Below are positions 1-8,634 of a stretch of 18,800 nucleotides of DNA, one piece after another. The first letter of the stretch is position 1. The number at the start of each line of letters is the position of its first letter. The stretch is from positions 1 through 18,800 of the forward strand of contig LSSN01001717.1 in the NCBI GenBank assembly GCA_001970855.1, given 5' to 3'. The notes beneath the pieces are model-generated. The model searched no databases, had not been told where the DNA came from, and was given only the letters and a program-made list of their open reading frames with translations. The translations under genes were made by a program, and so were the position numbers. Source of the DNA: Smittium culicis. Its lineage: Eukaryota > Kickxellomycota > Harpellomycetes > Harpellales > Legeriomycetaceae.

Positions 1-80
1 CTTAAGCCCCTAAACCACGGCAAGGTATTTCACTCTTAGGAGTTTAAACCACTGAAATTATCACTTTAGAAAGTTTAAAT
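1..80. repeat. Degenerate tandem repeat, period about 31-34 nt, at the left edge
   Basis: TAAACCAC occurs at 11 and again at 45, and a decayed TAAATGC version occurs at 76. Each unit ends in a related block: CTTAAGCCCC, CTTAGGAGTT, TTTAGAAAGTT. That gives about two and a half diverged copies, with the array probably continuing left of the window. This stretch is richer in G+C than the next few kilobases. No coding potential was seen on either strand. What it belongs to is unknown. Confidence 0.45.
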
Positions 81-371
81 GCTTTCAAAAATTATTATAT
101 TTAAATTTTCAGTTCTTTTATTCAATTAAATTTTATAATTCGAGCTAAATAAAATATACTATTTTTCAGCTCATTTAATATATAAATCAGAGGTGTGGTT
201 AAATCTTTTGGAAATTTTTCATTTTCATGCAAATTTTAGTTCAAAGATTTTTTTGGGTTCTTTAGAAATTATAATTTCTAAATTTGATTTATTAAATAAC
301 AGAAAATACATAAAACATTTCATTGTTAATTTTACTTCATTTTATTTTTAAACAATGAAAAGAGTTAATAT

Positions 372-407
372 TATTTGTGATATTTGTGATATTTGTGATA
401 TTTGTGA
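372..407. repeat. Minisatellite: four exact copies of TATTTGTGA
   Basis: Four head-to-tail identical 9-mers occupy 372-380, 381-389, 390-398 and 399-407, followed by a decayed fifth start (TATTGTA). Exact identity in otherwise diverged DNA suggests recent slippage. Confidence 0.9.
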
Positions 408-2852
408 TATTGTATTTGAATTATTTTTAAAGAATTTATAGATTATAAAATTATTTTTATGGATTATATAAATAAATATCTACTCTGCTTTGAAGTAAAA
501 AATGCATGAAATAAAACTAAAAACTAATTAGCAACGTTGATATTATAGAAAATTAACCAAGTTTATAACGGTTTAAAGAATCAAGTATAGCGAATTTTAA
601 CCTTATTTAAAACTCTACTAGAAAATTATTTCTATTTGATAGAATGTATAAAGTTCTTTTATAATCATGATGACTAATTTTTATCCAAATGAAGTATGTA
701 AAAATAATATTATGATAATATAATAATATTAAAAGATTTTATCCTTGATATAAAATAGATATAGCGAGTATATATTATGAAATTGTATTGGGTTCAGAAA
801 TTCTAAGACTGGGATAAGGATGTTTTTATTAAACTTCATTATGATTAATTAATTTTAATACATTATACTTAGATTAAAATTAGTGATTATTTTATATTAA
901 TAATAATAATAATATATTACAAATTTAAAAGTTATTTCTGCTATATAATTAAATTATCAAATCATAAATATAAGTTTAGATTTTAAAAAAGTGAGAAATT
1001 ATTTTTAAATTTTATATTTAAAATATGTTAATACAGATTATTAAAGCTATATTTGACCTTATCCAATTACCCAAGAACATATTTACAACAGAAAATCAAA
1101 GTATTTAGAGGATTTTTTTGAGTTTTAATTATAATTTCGATTTTTAAACTGTATATTTAAGTATAATTTTAGTTTTTAAAGCTAATTAATAAATAAATAA
1201 AATATATTGAACCTATCACTGATTTTATAGATTTATAATTCATGATTTTTTTGATTAAAATTTATATAAATAGTTAATTGATTTTATTTGAATCATTTAT
1301 TAATTTTAAATGCGAAATCAAAAAAAAACTTAAAGTAGATCATTGTATTATTTTTATTGATGGATTTTAATTTAAACAAACGTATCTAGTTAATCGATGT
1401 TATTATCTAAAAAAGGGTAATTATATTTTATCTTTGTATTGAGACATTAGAAAAAATTTTTATTGTAAAAAAGCCTTAAATGGTATTAATTATATATAGA
1501 GATTATTCATAGTTTTAATATTAATTATTTTATTCAAGACTTGATAGTTTTAAAATAAATAAATGCCTATTTTTTATATACTTTTATTTTTAAAATTGGA
1601 TAAATTTCAGGTAATAATAAAATTTTATTCCTTCAGCTTTAACAATTTTCTCTGAATATATTAAATAAATATCTAAAACTTTAAAATGTTTTTACGATTC
1701 TATATTGTATATTTTGAACTTATTTCAATTAATTAATATGAATTTACTTATAAATAGTGAATTGATTTGCATAAGTTTACATTTTCTAATATTAATATCA
1801 CTAATAGTATATTATATATATATTACCCCCTAGTTTTATATCAGAATTATTATCTTTAAATTACGCTATACTCTATAGAAAAAAATATGGCTAAATCTAA
1901 AAAAGTAGTTTAATTTTGCCAATGGTAGTTTTTTTCTATTTTCTAGATAAAAATTTTAAACTTTTTTTTTTAAACGTGAAGAATACTATTGTAGCTAAGT
2001 GATTGTTATAATTTCATGGTGTTTAAAGAGTTTAAATTTAACGTATTTATATTTTAAAATAAATGTTTTTTTCATGAATTTTTGGCTAAAATACAAATAT
2101 TCTTTATACTTTTACAATTGAATATAGATATTTTTTTACTCTATACAATTTGCGCATTTTAATTTATTGCGTATTTTCTGATAATCATGTATTTATTTTA
2201 CAAGTTTTTATTAGAATCGCTCTAAATAGTAGCTAGAGGAAACTTAGGTTTTGTATTGATAAAAATTATAAGTTATTTTTAAAAAGATTAAAATTTAATG
2301 ATTTATCTGATATTATGCTATCTTACCTATAGATTCCGTTAATATATCCTTAATTTTTTTGATAATTTTTTTTCAAATTGTATAAGCATTTCCTATGTAT
2401 ATCAAAATTTTCCCTTTAATGTACGTTTGTTTCTATAATATACGAGCTAGCTAAATATTTGATGATTCTTTCTTATTTTATAAAAAATTTCTTTAAATTT
2501 GATCCACTTCTTGCTATTTAATTGTTATCTCAAAAATATATTTTAATGACTTGTATTAATATTTATACGTGGTTTTATATTATTTATTTATAGTTCATCA
2601 CGCTAATTATTATTTCTAATTTTGACATCAAATCTCTGAGTGTATTTACGCTTTATATATAAAAATTTTTTCTGTGCTATACTCTTCTGTTTCTAATATA
2701 AAATTAAATATTATTTTTCAGAGTTAGAGTTGTTTATTTTTTTGATCTTTATCAGAGCCAAAAAAATTTTTTTTACTTGTATTTTTTCATTATCTAAGTT
2801 TAATTTCCCCTAAATTATGAAAAAAGATTCAATCTCTAACTTATTTCATTAA

Positions 2853-2942
2853 TTATATTTTCAATCCTTTTATTGAACACTCTTTACAAATATGAACTTT
2901 TTTTAGTGCTCTTCTACATTTATCAGGCTCAACACCGTTAAT
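2853..2942 (-). pseudogene. Coding-like relic with a Cys-x2-Cys pair, origin unknown
   Basis: Thirty minus-strand codons, the last a stop, read as normal protein in DNA where most frames are A/T noise. They include NGVEPDKCRRAL and, further on, VHICKECSIKGL. The same frame continues upstream (about 2943-2978) through KVKVTSLSNL and two stops. The two Cys and surrounding basic residues recall a zinc knuckle or an integrase zinc-binding region, but the pattern is incomplete. There is no start codon and no flanking gene structure. It may be part of a second decayed mobile element or an old gene fragment; no family is assigned. Confidence 0.3.
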
Positions 2943-3385
2943 TTATTTCTATAAATTGCTTAAGCTGGTTACTTTTACTTTTTCTCAAAATATATATGTG
3001 TATTTTTCTTAAATTGTTTCAGTGTGCAAATTGCACAAATATAAAAGTCTTCTAACGAAAAGTTTATTTAAAATTATATTTTTCAAAAATAAATTCTCTT
3101 TACTAATAGAAAATCAAACAAATAATTTTTGAAATTTAAAAAAAAAGAAAAAATATAATAATTATAATAATTTAGCGACTAAAAGAAATGAGGAAAAAAA
3201 TTTTTCTAACAATAGAAAAAGATCACATAAGTTTGTTGTATTTGAATATAAAAATATTAAAATACCTTCATAAATAAAAAGACGTTTTTATTAATAGAAA
3301 AAGATTTATGTGTATTAAAAATAGATTTAAGTAAGTTTTTAAGAATTAAAATAGATTTTTTATATTTATGAGGAGTTTATAAAAA

Positions 3386-3457
3386 ATGTCAGATTCGGAA
3401 AGTAATGAGAAAGGAGATTGGGTATTTTTGAGAATAAATATAATAAATTCCCTATAG
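3386..3457 (+). pseudogene. Short open frame with a gene-start-like N terminus
   Basis: An ATG opens a 23-codon frame that begins MSDSESNEKGDW, a serine/acidic start typical of real proteins and richer in G+C than its surroundings. At the end of that stretch lies G|GTATTT, a possible splice donor. Past it the frame becomes AT-rich and stops at 3455. No convincing downstream exon was seen in the next 400 nt. It could be a first exon of a lost gene or chance. Confidence 0.2.
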
Positions 3458-4589
3458 TATTTTACTATAATTTATATTTTTGTTAGAGTAAAAAATATTT
3501 AACTCGGAACTTTTAGTCACATAAATTTTTATGTTCAAATTATTTAATTATTAAATTTTTTTTATAGAATCTATAAAATTAAAATTCTTGCAAGACTTCG
3601 AAAAATTTAAATTATTCTTCATAATAATTATACTACTAGAATTCATAATTTAATCCTACAATATTTTTTTCTAATTTTAGTCTACTGAACTATAGTATTT
3701 AATTACAAATAAATTTTTATTAATAAAAAATATTTATTGCAGAATTACAAATAATTTTCTTTATAAATAACACAAAACGAGATATTTGACATAATTTAAA
3801 AAGCATAATACTTTCTTCTGTATTAACATTCCCAAATATTGATAACTTAATTCCTCTCTAAATGCTACATTATTATTTATTTTTAATTGAACAGTTTCTT
3901 TATTAGTTAATCGTAATATAAAATTTTTAATTTAAGAGGAAGAAAAAGTATAACAAGATTTTTATTTTTCTGTTTAGCTTGCCTGGATTTGATTTTTTAT
4001 TCGCTCCCTTATTATATTGTCTCTGATTTAATATCGTTTATATATTCAAATTTTAACGTGATTAAATTAAGTTAAATCAATAAGATCTATTTCATCATCA
4101 TTTTTCTATAATAAAACTAGTATCTCTTCTGAATAAGCATGTGTTTATCTTTTCTAGCATTCATTTACTTAAATGATAATTTAATCATTAAAAAATTTTA
4201 TCGCAGTTTCAACCATATATTTTTTATTGAGATAAAATGAATATCTAAATACATACTCTTAGTTTCACCAAAAATTCTAAAAGACCTTTCATTTTTATTT
4301 GAGTTTTAATATTTCTGTATTAACAATAAAAATCAAAAAAAATTCAGCTTTTTCAAGATATTGTTGTAATGGCGATTTTATTCTATATAAAAAATCATGA
4401 GTGACTCAATTTATACACAAAAAACTCGATATGATTCTCTAATAAAATTCTTCACTACAAGTTCCTAAAGAATATATTAGCTGAATAATCTAAAATTGAA
4501 AAAATAGTAAGCTGTCGCTTTTTTTTGTTTTGGGAAACGCGTTGCGGATAATTTTTATATTTTTATTTAGTGATCCTTCAATCTCTTAA

Positions 4590-4681
4590 CAGTCTCTCTC
4601 TTCTTTTTTTTGATGAGGGGATCGATTCAGCTAACATGATGGGTTCCTACTTTAACATTGATCACCTAATTTGACAACATG
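4590..4681 (-). pseudogene. Relic: integrase C-terminal (GPY/F-to-chromo side) piece
   Basis: One minus-strand frame gives HVVKLGDQ. After a one-base frame change, the next gives NVKVGTHHVS, then a TGA, then IDPLI. Ty3/Gypsy integrases commonly have here a Y-x-(V/L)-x-L stretch, then a (V/F)HVS(R/L) motif and a K/D-P-L/Y tail. The frame change and the TGA show it is dead. This is the weakest-length piece but it lies at the expected distal end of pol. Confidence 0.4.
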
Positions 4682-4870
4682 TATCGAAAATTTGTTATTG
4701 ATATTGGGTGTCGAATATTATCCCTTGAGTATATATTATTTTCTGATTAAAAATTTTCGATTTAATTAAAATAAGGAGATCACTAGTACAATATTAGAAC
4801 TTTAAGGAATATTTCTTATAAAAAAATTTTTTTTCGTGGATTCAGTAGCGTGTTCCTAATATTCTTTTTT

Positions 4871-5020
4871 TTATAACACGATAACATCTATAAATTCCCA
4901 TAATAAATTATCGGGTCAAGAAAATCAGATTATAGAATCTTTTTTATCATCTGGGGCTATTATACCTTCAACATGCCATAAATAATTAGCCTCGTTCCAA
5001 AATAAAATACTCACAGGTCT
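4871..5020 (-). pseudogene. Relic: 50-codon coding-like stretch with two TGA stops
   Basis: A single minus-strand frame reads RPVSILFWNEANYLWH, continues through APDDKKDSII, then has TGA at 4927-4925 and 4918-4916, and goes on as PDNLLWEFIDVIV. The content (W, N, D, H codons in G+C-richer DNA) is protein-like. Its place between integrase core and C terminus suggests the integrase region after the catalytic Glu, but I could not match it to a motif. Confidence 0.35.
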
Positions 5021-5329
5021 TTTAGATACTCAAACAAATTATGTCGTATATTTACGACTATATTAAATTAACAAAAAAATCACTTTTAGAAAATCACTTT
5101 AGTTTTTTCCATTTTAGGATGTGATCTATTGTACTCTCCTTCTAAAAAGAGCTTTTTCTATAAAGATACAGAAAAAAAGGGGTTTGTATTCACATTTTTT
5201 TTATAAAACTTATATTTAATATATCTACTTTTCTCTATATACTATTAACCATTTTACAGGATATTAAACCTTAAGGATTTTACACAAGGTAAAATATGCT
5301 GTTAAATAACGTTTAGGAAAAAAAAAGAA

Positions 5330-5380
5330 AAATGTCTTTTTTTCATTTTTCTATAAAAGAAAGCATACTTTCTTTTTATA
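5330..5380. repeat. Imperfect inverted repeat (hairpin potential)
   Basis: TATAAAAGAAAG at 5352-5363 pairs with CTTTCTTTTTATA at 5368-5380, apart from one extra T, around a four-base loop CATA. It is flanked on the left by alternating A-rich and T-rich tracts (5318-5350) that can also fold. It lies inside the retroelement relic, between integrase pieces. No function is evident. Confidence 0.5.
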
Positions 5381-5467
5381 ATATGTTAGGATTTTATTGT
5401 TATCATTTTTAAGATCGATAAAATCACAAATAAAAAAATAAACAAACAAACAATTAAAAACATTAAA

Positions 5468-5833
5468 TTATAAATTATAAGTCTTAAAAAGTAAAATATA
5501 ACCCAAATTTATCAAATTTAGATAAAAGTTAACTTCAACAAGCTTGTGCAAGCCTATGGCGACAATTTTATGATTTAATTCTCATGATTATCAAAGTGAT
5601 ATGATCCTCATTATCTCCAAACATAATTTTATCCGATAGATCCGTGAATATTAGTTTGTTTTTTGATCTAGAATAATACCGTCGTTCAGAATTATGTTAT
5701 TCATTTCTTATACTTCCTTGGAAAGAAATACACAGATTTTCTATTTCTGAGTCGCACTAAAGACTTTTGGTCTAATAAAATACATCCAAATCACTACTCC
5801 CGAGATTACGTTAATAGGAGGTTTAGCGTTAAT
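5468..5833 (-). pseudogene. Relic: Ty3/Gypsy integrase catalytic core
   Basis: Three consecutive minus-strand stretches follow the integrase core. The first (5833-5741) reads PPINVISGVVIWMYFIRP, where intact elements have P-F-E-x-(I/W)-x-x-D-F-I-G-P, so the first catalytic Asp is not visible. The second (5696-5571, 41 codons then TAA) contains SKNKLIFTDLSDKI, like the N-x-Y-I-L-V-F-T-D-x-x-(T/S)-K segment. The third (5569-5468), shifted by one base, contains KIVAIGLHKLVEVNFYLNLI, matching the H-G-L-P-x-x-L-V-S-D-x-G-x-x-F-x-S-x-L-I segment with the catalytic Asp lost. Stops at 5743-5741 and 5570-5568 and the frame change show it is not functional. Confidence 0.6.
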
Positions 5834-5941
5834 TCAAAATAAAATCTTACAAAAGGTTTACCTTGATTTTTGTTGATTTTAGAATTCTTATCTGTTTAAG
5901 AAGGTAATATTTACACATTAATTTTCCTTTTGGAATTTATT

Positions 5942-5998
5942 TTAGTTGTCAAATTCAGCTCTTTGACGGCACGCGCACGTTTTCATATGCCTTGAAAA
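5942..5998 (-). pseudogene. Relic: integrase zinc-binding region (end of HHCC)
   Basis: The minus strand reads FSRHMKTCACRQRAEFDN then TAA. Ty3/Gypsy integrases have here (V/M)-K-x-C-x-x-C-Q-R-x-K. The KTC, the second Cys and the QRA are all present, but the Cys spacing is one residue instead of two, consistent with a small deletion. The upstream His pair was not identified with confidence. The block is unusually rich in G+C, including GCGCACG, for this desert. Confidence 0.5.
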
Positions 5999-6089
5999 TT
6001 TATTTTAAAGTGCAAATAGTATGTTAGAATATGCATTAATAATAATTTTATTTATTGATTTAGAAACTAGAAGAATACTAAAACATTGA

Positions 6090-6125
6090 AAGACTTAGAG
6101 ATTCAAAGTTGAATCTCTAAGTCTT
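6090..6125. repeat. Perfect 17-bp inverted repeat with a 2-nt spacer
   Basis: AAGACTTAGAGATTCAA at 6090-6106 is the exact reverse complement of TTGAATCTCTAAGTCTT at 6109-6125, separated by AG. A flawless 34-base stem amid diverged sequence is very unlikely by chance and implies recent origin or maintenance. It lies between the RNase H linker and the integrase relic. Confidence 0.95.
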
Positions 6126-6266
6126 ATATACTAAAATGGAATTTGTTTTAATCGGATGATTATGGTTAGAGTTCGCAGGTTTTAATAAATCAATTTCAAA
6201 ATCTTCGATAGTCATGGAGTAAGCAATTTTTATAGAATCATTACTTGATTTTAAAAAAATATTAAG
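6120..6266 (-). pseudogene. Relic: 49-codon open stretch between RNase H and integrase
   Basis: An uninterrupted minus-strand frame reads protein-like sequence such as KIAYSMTIEDFEIDLL and KPANSNHNHPIKTNSI, ending at a TAG made by the left edge of the hairpin's right arm. Its position and length suit the variable linker between RNase H and integrase. No motif proves this. Confidence 0.35.
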
Positions 6267-6396
6267 ATTTTATTTCAAATTAAAAATGATTTTATGATAT
6301 TAAGTCCAGAGAGAGCAAAAGTTATACGTTTTTAATATTTTTTTAATTTTTAATGATAGTATAATATAAAATCAATATCGATGGAATCAAAATTTT

Positions 6397-6517
6397 AGTT
6401 CGATTTAAAAATTGAATTCGATGCGAATATATTAAGAATTTTTGATTGACTATAAATATGTAAATCTTTAGAAAATGGAGCAATTGTTCTATTTAACGTA
6501 CAACTTCTTTTTTCAGA
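6397..6517 (-). pseudogene. Relic: start of RNase H domain
   Basis: Forty minus-strand codons, ending at TAA 6397-6395 and preceded by TAG 6520-6518, include SCTLNRTIAPFSKDLHIYSQ. Ty3/Gypsy RNase H typically has S-x-x-L-N-x-T-E-x-N-Y-x-x-x-(E/K)-(K/R)-(E/D)-L-L-A-I. The T-L-N-R-T and (F)SKDL parts fit if the E-x-N-Y residues were lost. It lies about 630 nt after the RT box, as expected. Confidence 0.45.
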
Positions 6518-7013
6518 CTACCCATTATAAATAGGGTATAAAAACCCTATATTTTACATTATTGTTATTTACAATTTATTCTTTGTTCGTGTATTTTTCA
6601 GTACGTACAATAACAGAAATTATTACTCAGCTGATAAGGATTTCTTAATATTAAACAAAGTTATCAATTTTATCTTTAGTACATTTTTTCAAACCTTCTG
6701 AAAAAACTTAATTATATAATAATAATCGCAACTAATTTTCAATAATAATAACTAAAAATAAATTACACGTATCAAATTAATCAAACTATTAATTATTTAT
6801 CTGCTATTTATAAATTTTTTATAACAGGCACAGATTATCGGTAAACTTTTTAAATTTATTATCTGTGAGCAATAAAATAATTTAGAAAAAAAACTATATA
6901 AAACGAATAGAATATTTAAACCAAATAAAATCTAAAGAAGCAAAAGCTAAATCAGATTATTTTATAATTTAAGAATAAAAATAAACTCTATATTATAATA
7001 TCTTACAAAAAAT

Positions 7014-7139
7014 GTGATAGTTTTTGAAATACCTTAAAAATTTGACCTTTTTTATATTTAATTTTTTGATTTTAATTAAATTAGCCTCTTCATGTTCTTT
7101 TTTAATTTGTAAGTGTTATTTTATGAAATCATCTAGAAA
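7014..7139 (-). pseudogene. Relic: reverse transcriptase YxDD box and following helix
   Basis: One minus-strand frame of 42 codons with a single TAA (7118-7116) starts FLDDFIK. It continues KKEHEEANLIKI and then KKVKFLRYFKNY. Ty3/Gypsy reverse transcriptases have (Y/F)-(L/I/V)-D-D-(I/F)-(L/I), then E-E-H, then E-A-N-L-x-(I/L), then (V/I)-x-F-L-G-Y in this order. The spacing between EEH and EANL is shortened, so a deletion is likely. This is the best-matching piece. An in-frame TGA lies immediately before it. Confidence 0.55.
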
Positions 7140-7726
7140 TCATTTAAACTAGGAAATTTTTCAGCAATCATTCGTCGTCTATTATATTATTTCAATATTA
7201 AATTATTTTTAATCTATATATAATTTAAACAGATAATTTTAATATGTCTTACAAATATTTAAAATTTTTTATAATTATAAAACAGTTATAATTGTTATGC
7301 GATCTCAATGTAATCTATAAAAATAATAATAATTTTTTATGGCATGCATTTTATCAAAAAAAAGTCTGAGTTATATTTAAAAAATAATAAATTAAATCAG
7401 AGTCGTTATTTTCCAAATTGTTTTTAAAAATAATAATTTTTATTTTGGCTCAACTATAGAAATAAAATTTGATTTTTAATATTAGATAAAGTAAAATGCA
7501 GAAAAATTCGATGCTTTATAATGCACTGCTTTAAAAAAAAACTAAAATTTTTTTTTATAATTTTTATTAATCGAATAATTTTAATCTTATATCTTTTTTA
7601 TAGTTGATCCAACTTTCATACCTATATTTGATTTAAAAATTTTTATCGCTATAAAACGGCTTTTTGAATTATTTTCATCATTTAAATGGTATTAGTGCAT
7701 AATGAAGAACTAGTATGATATATTTT

Positions 7727-7740
7727 CCCCTCCCCCCTCC
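7727..7740 (-). other. Isolated C-rich tract, G-rich on the minus strand
   Basis: CCCCTCCCCCCTCC is the only long C/G block in about 8.5 kb of AT-rich DNA. The minus strand has G runs of 2, 6 and 4, enough for a two-tier and marginal for a three-tier G-quadruplex; the plus strand could form an i-motif. Folding is inferred, not shown. Confidence 0.5.
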
Positions 7741-8542
7741 GATACTCCGTTTAATCTTATTTTTATAGGAATACGGGGTCAGTACTTTGATGCTATTTTG
7801 TTCTTTTTCAAAAAAATTAAAATTAAAATTAAATAAAGACATCTAATTTCTCTTTTTGATAAATTAGTTTTAATTAATGTGGCTTTGTTTTCTAAATTTA
7901 AAAATAGCTACAGCTCTTTATACTAAACGTTATAAATAACCTAATTTATATTCTAAAGAGAATAATAACTTTGTAATCTTTTTTGTATACGATTTTAATA
8001 GCAATTATTTGTGAATTTTTGACGCGTAATTATTACGGCAGAAGATTTACAGTGATTATTATGATTTAATTTTCATAAAACCAAATAAACATATATATAT
8101 TCTAATTTATTGATGCCTACTATGTGTTATTTACAGCTTGATAAAATTATAATGTCTTGTGTAATTAATATAGCTAATAATACAGTAAATGGAATTAACT
8201 AACTAAATTTCTTAATAGCTTAAAATTTAATGTTTTTATTATTAATCTAATTTAAATGGCCTTAAGAGAATATAAAAAGCATCAAAATTATAACGATATG
8301 TAAAAATAATAATTAGAATAGTATGTGAGCTATTATAATCAATTGATTTAATATAACAAAAAATCAAGCCTAATTTATCTTGTTAATTAAGAAAAAAATT
8401 TTATCTAAAGAATGGTATAAATTAAAAACAAATAATGTGAAGAGTGCTTTTATTAGGTAAAACTCGTAAAGGTGAATGGTTTAAGCTATAACTGGCGAGC
8501 CTTGTTTCTAAAATTATGATATATTTAAAACTGTATGCTTTG

Positions 8543-8561
8543 TTTTTTTTTTTTTTTTTTT
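8543..8561. repeat. Homopolymer run T19 (A19 on the MTO1 strand)
   Basis: Nineteen consecutive T lie 74 nt past the MTO1 stop codon, so the MTO1 transcript strand reads A19. Other long A runs on the plus strand are at 11650-11663 (A14) and 13468-13483 (A16), so such tracts are common here. Confidence 0.9.
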
Positions 8562-8634
8562 GAACCAGTAAAACATAAACATAAATAAAAATGATTCTAC
8601 AATATGCAAAATGATTATAAAAAAGTTTACTGAA

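Larger units (their letters stand above)
81..4589. other. AT-rich gene desert with scattered small repeats
   Basis: No credible gene was found. The sequence is dominated by A and T runs, with stops in all frames. It contains the 9-nt minisatellite at 372-407, a coding-like scrap on the minus strand at 2853-2942, a 15-nt palindrome at 3023-3037, and a short open frame at 3386-3457. No tRNA-like or rRNA-like sequence was recognised. It may include the far end of the decayed retroelement that lies to the right, but I found no terminal repeat. Confidence 0.7.
4590..7139 (-). mobile_element. Highly decayed Ty3/Gypsy-type LTR retrotransposon, pol region
   Basis: Read on the minus strand, short protein-like stretches appear in Ty3/Gypsy pol order: reverse-transcriptase box (7139-7014), RNase H start (6517-6397), a linker (6266-6120), integrase zinc-binding region (about 5998-5942), integrase core (5833-5468), an unassigned piece (5020-4871) and an integrase C-terminal piece (4681-4590). 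The RT box lies about 630 nt from the RNase H motif, and that about 530 nt from the zinc-binding region, close to intact elements. Each stretch is broken by stops or frame changes, and some key residues are gone. Matches rest on family consensus recalled without alignment. No LTRs, gag, protease or primer site were found, so the ends are unknown. The order and spacing convince me more than any one piece. Confidence 0.6.
7140..8634. other. AT-rich intergenic DNA downstream of MTO1
   Basis: No gene was recognised. If the retroelement was full length, its 5' part (rest of RT, protease, gag) should lie here on the minus strand, but I could not read it. The region holds a C-rich tract at 7727-7740, three copies of AAAATT at 7813-7830, and a T19 run at 8543-8561. 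The 70-odd bases next to 8635 are presumably MTO1 3' UTR. Confidence 0.6.

Noticed and set aside
1..60. Telomere repeat array suggested by CCCCTAAACC
   Set aside because: Only one copy of the telomere-like string exists. The actual repeat unit is about 31-34 nt and diverged, so there is no telomere array within the window.
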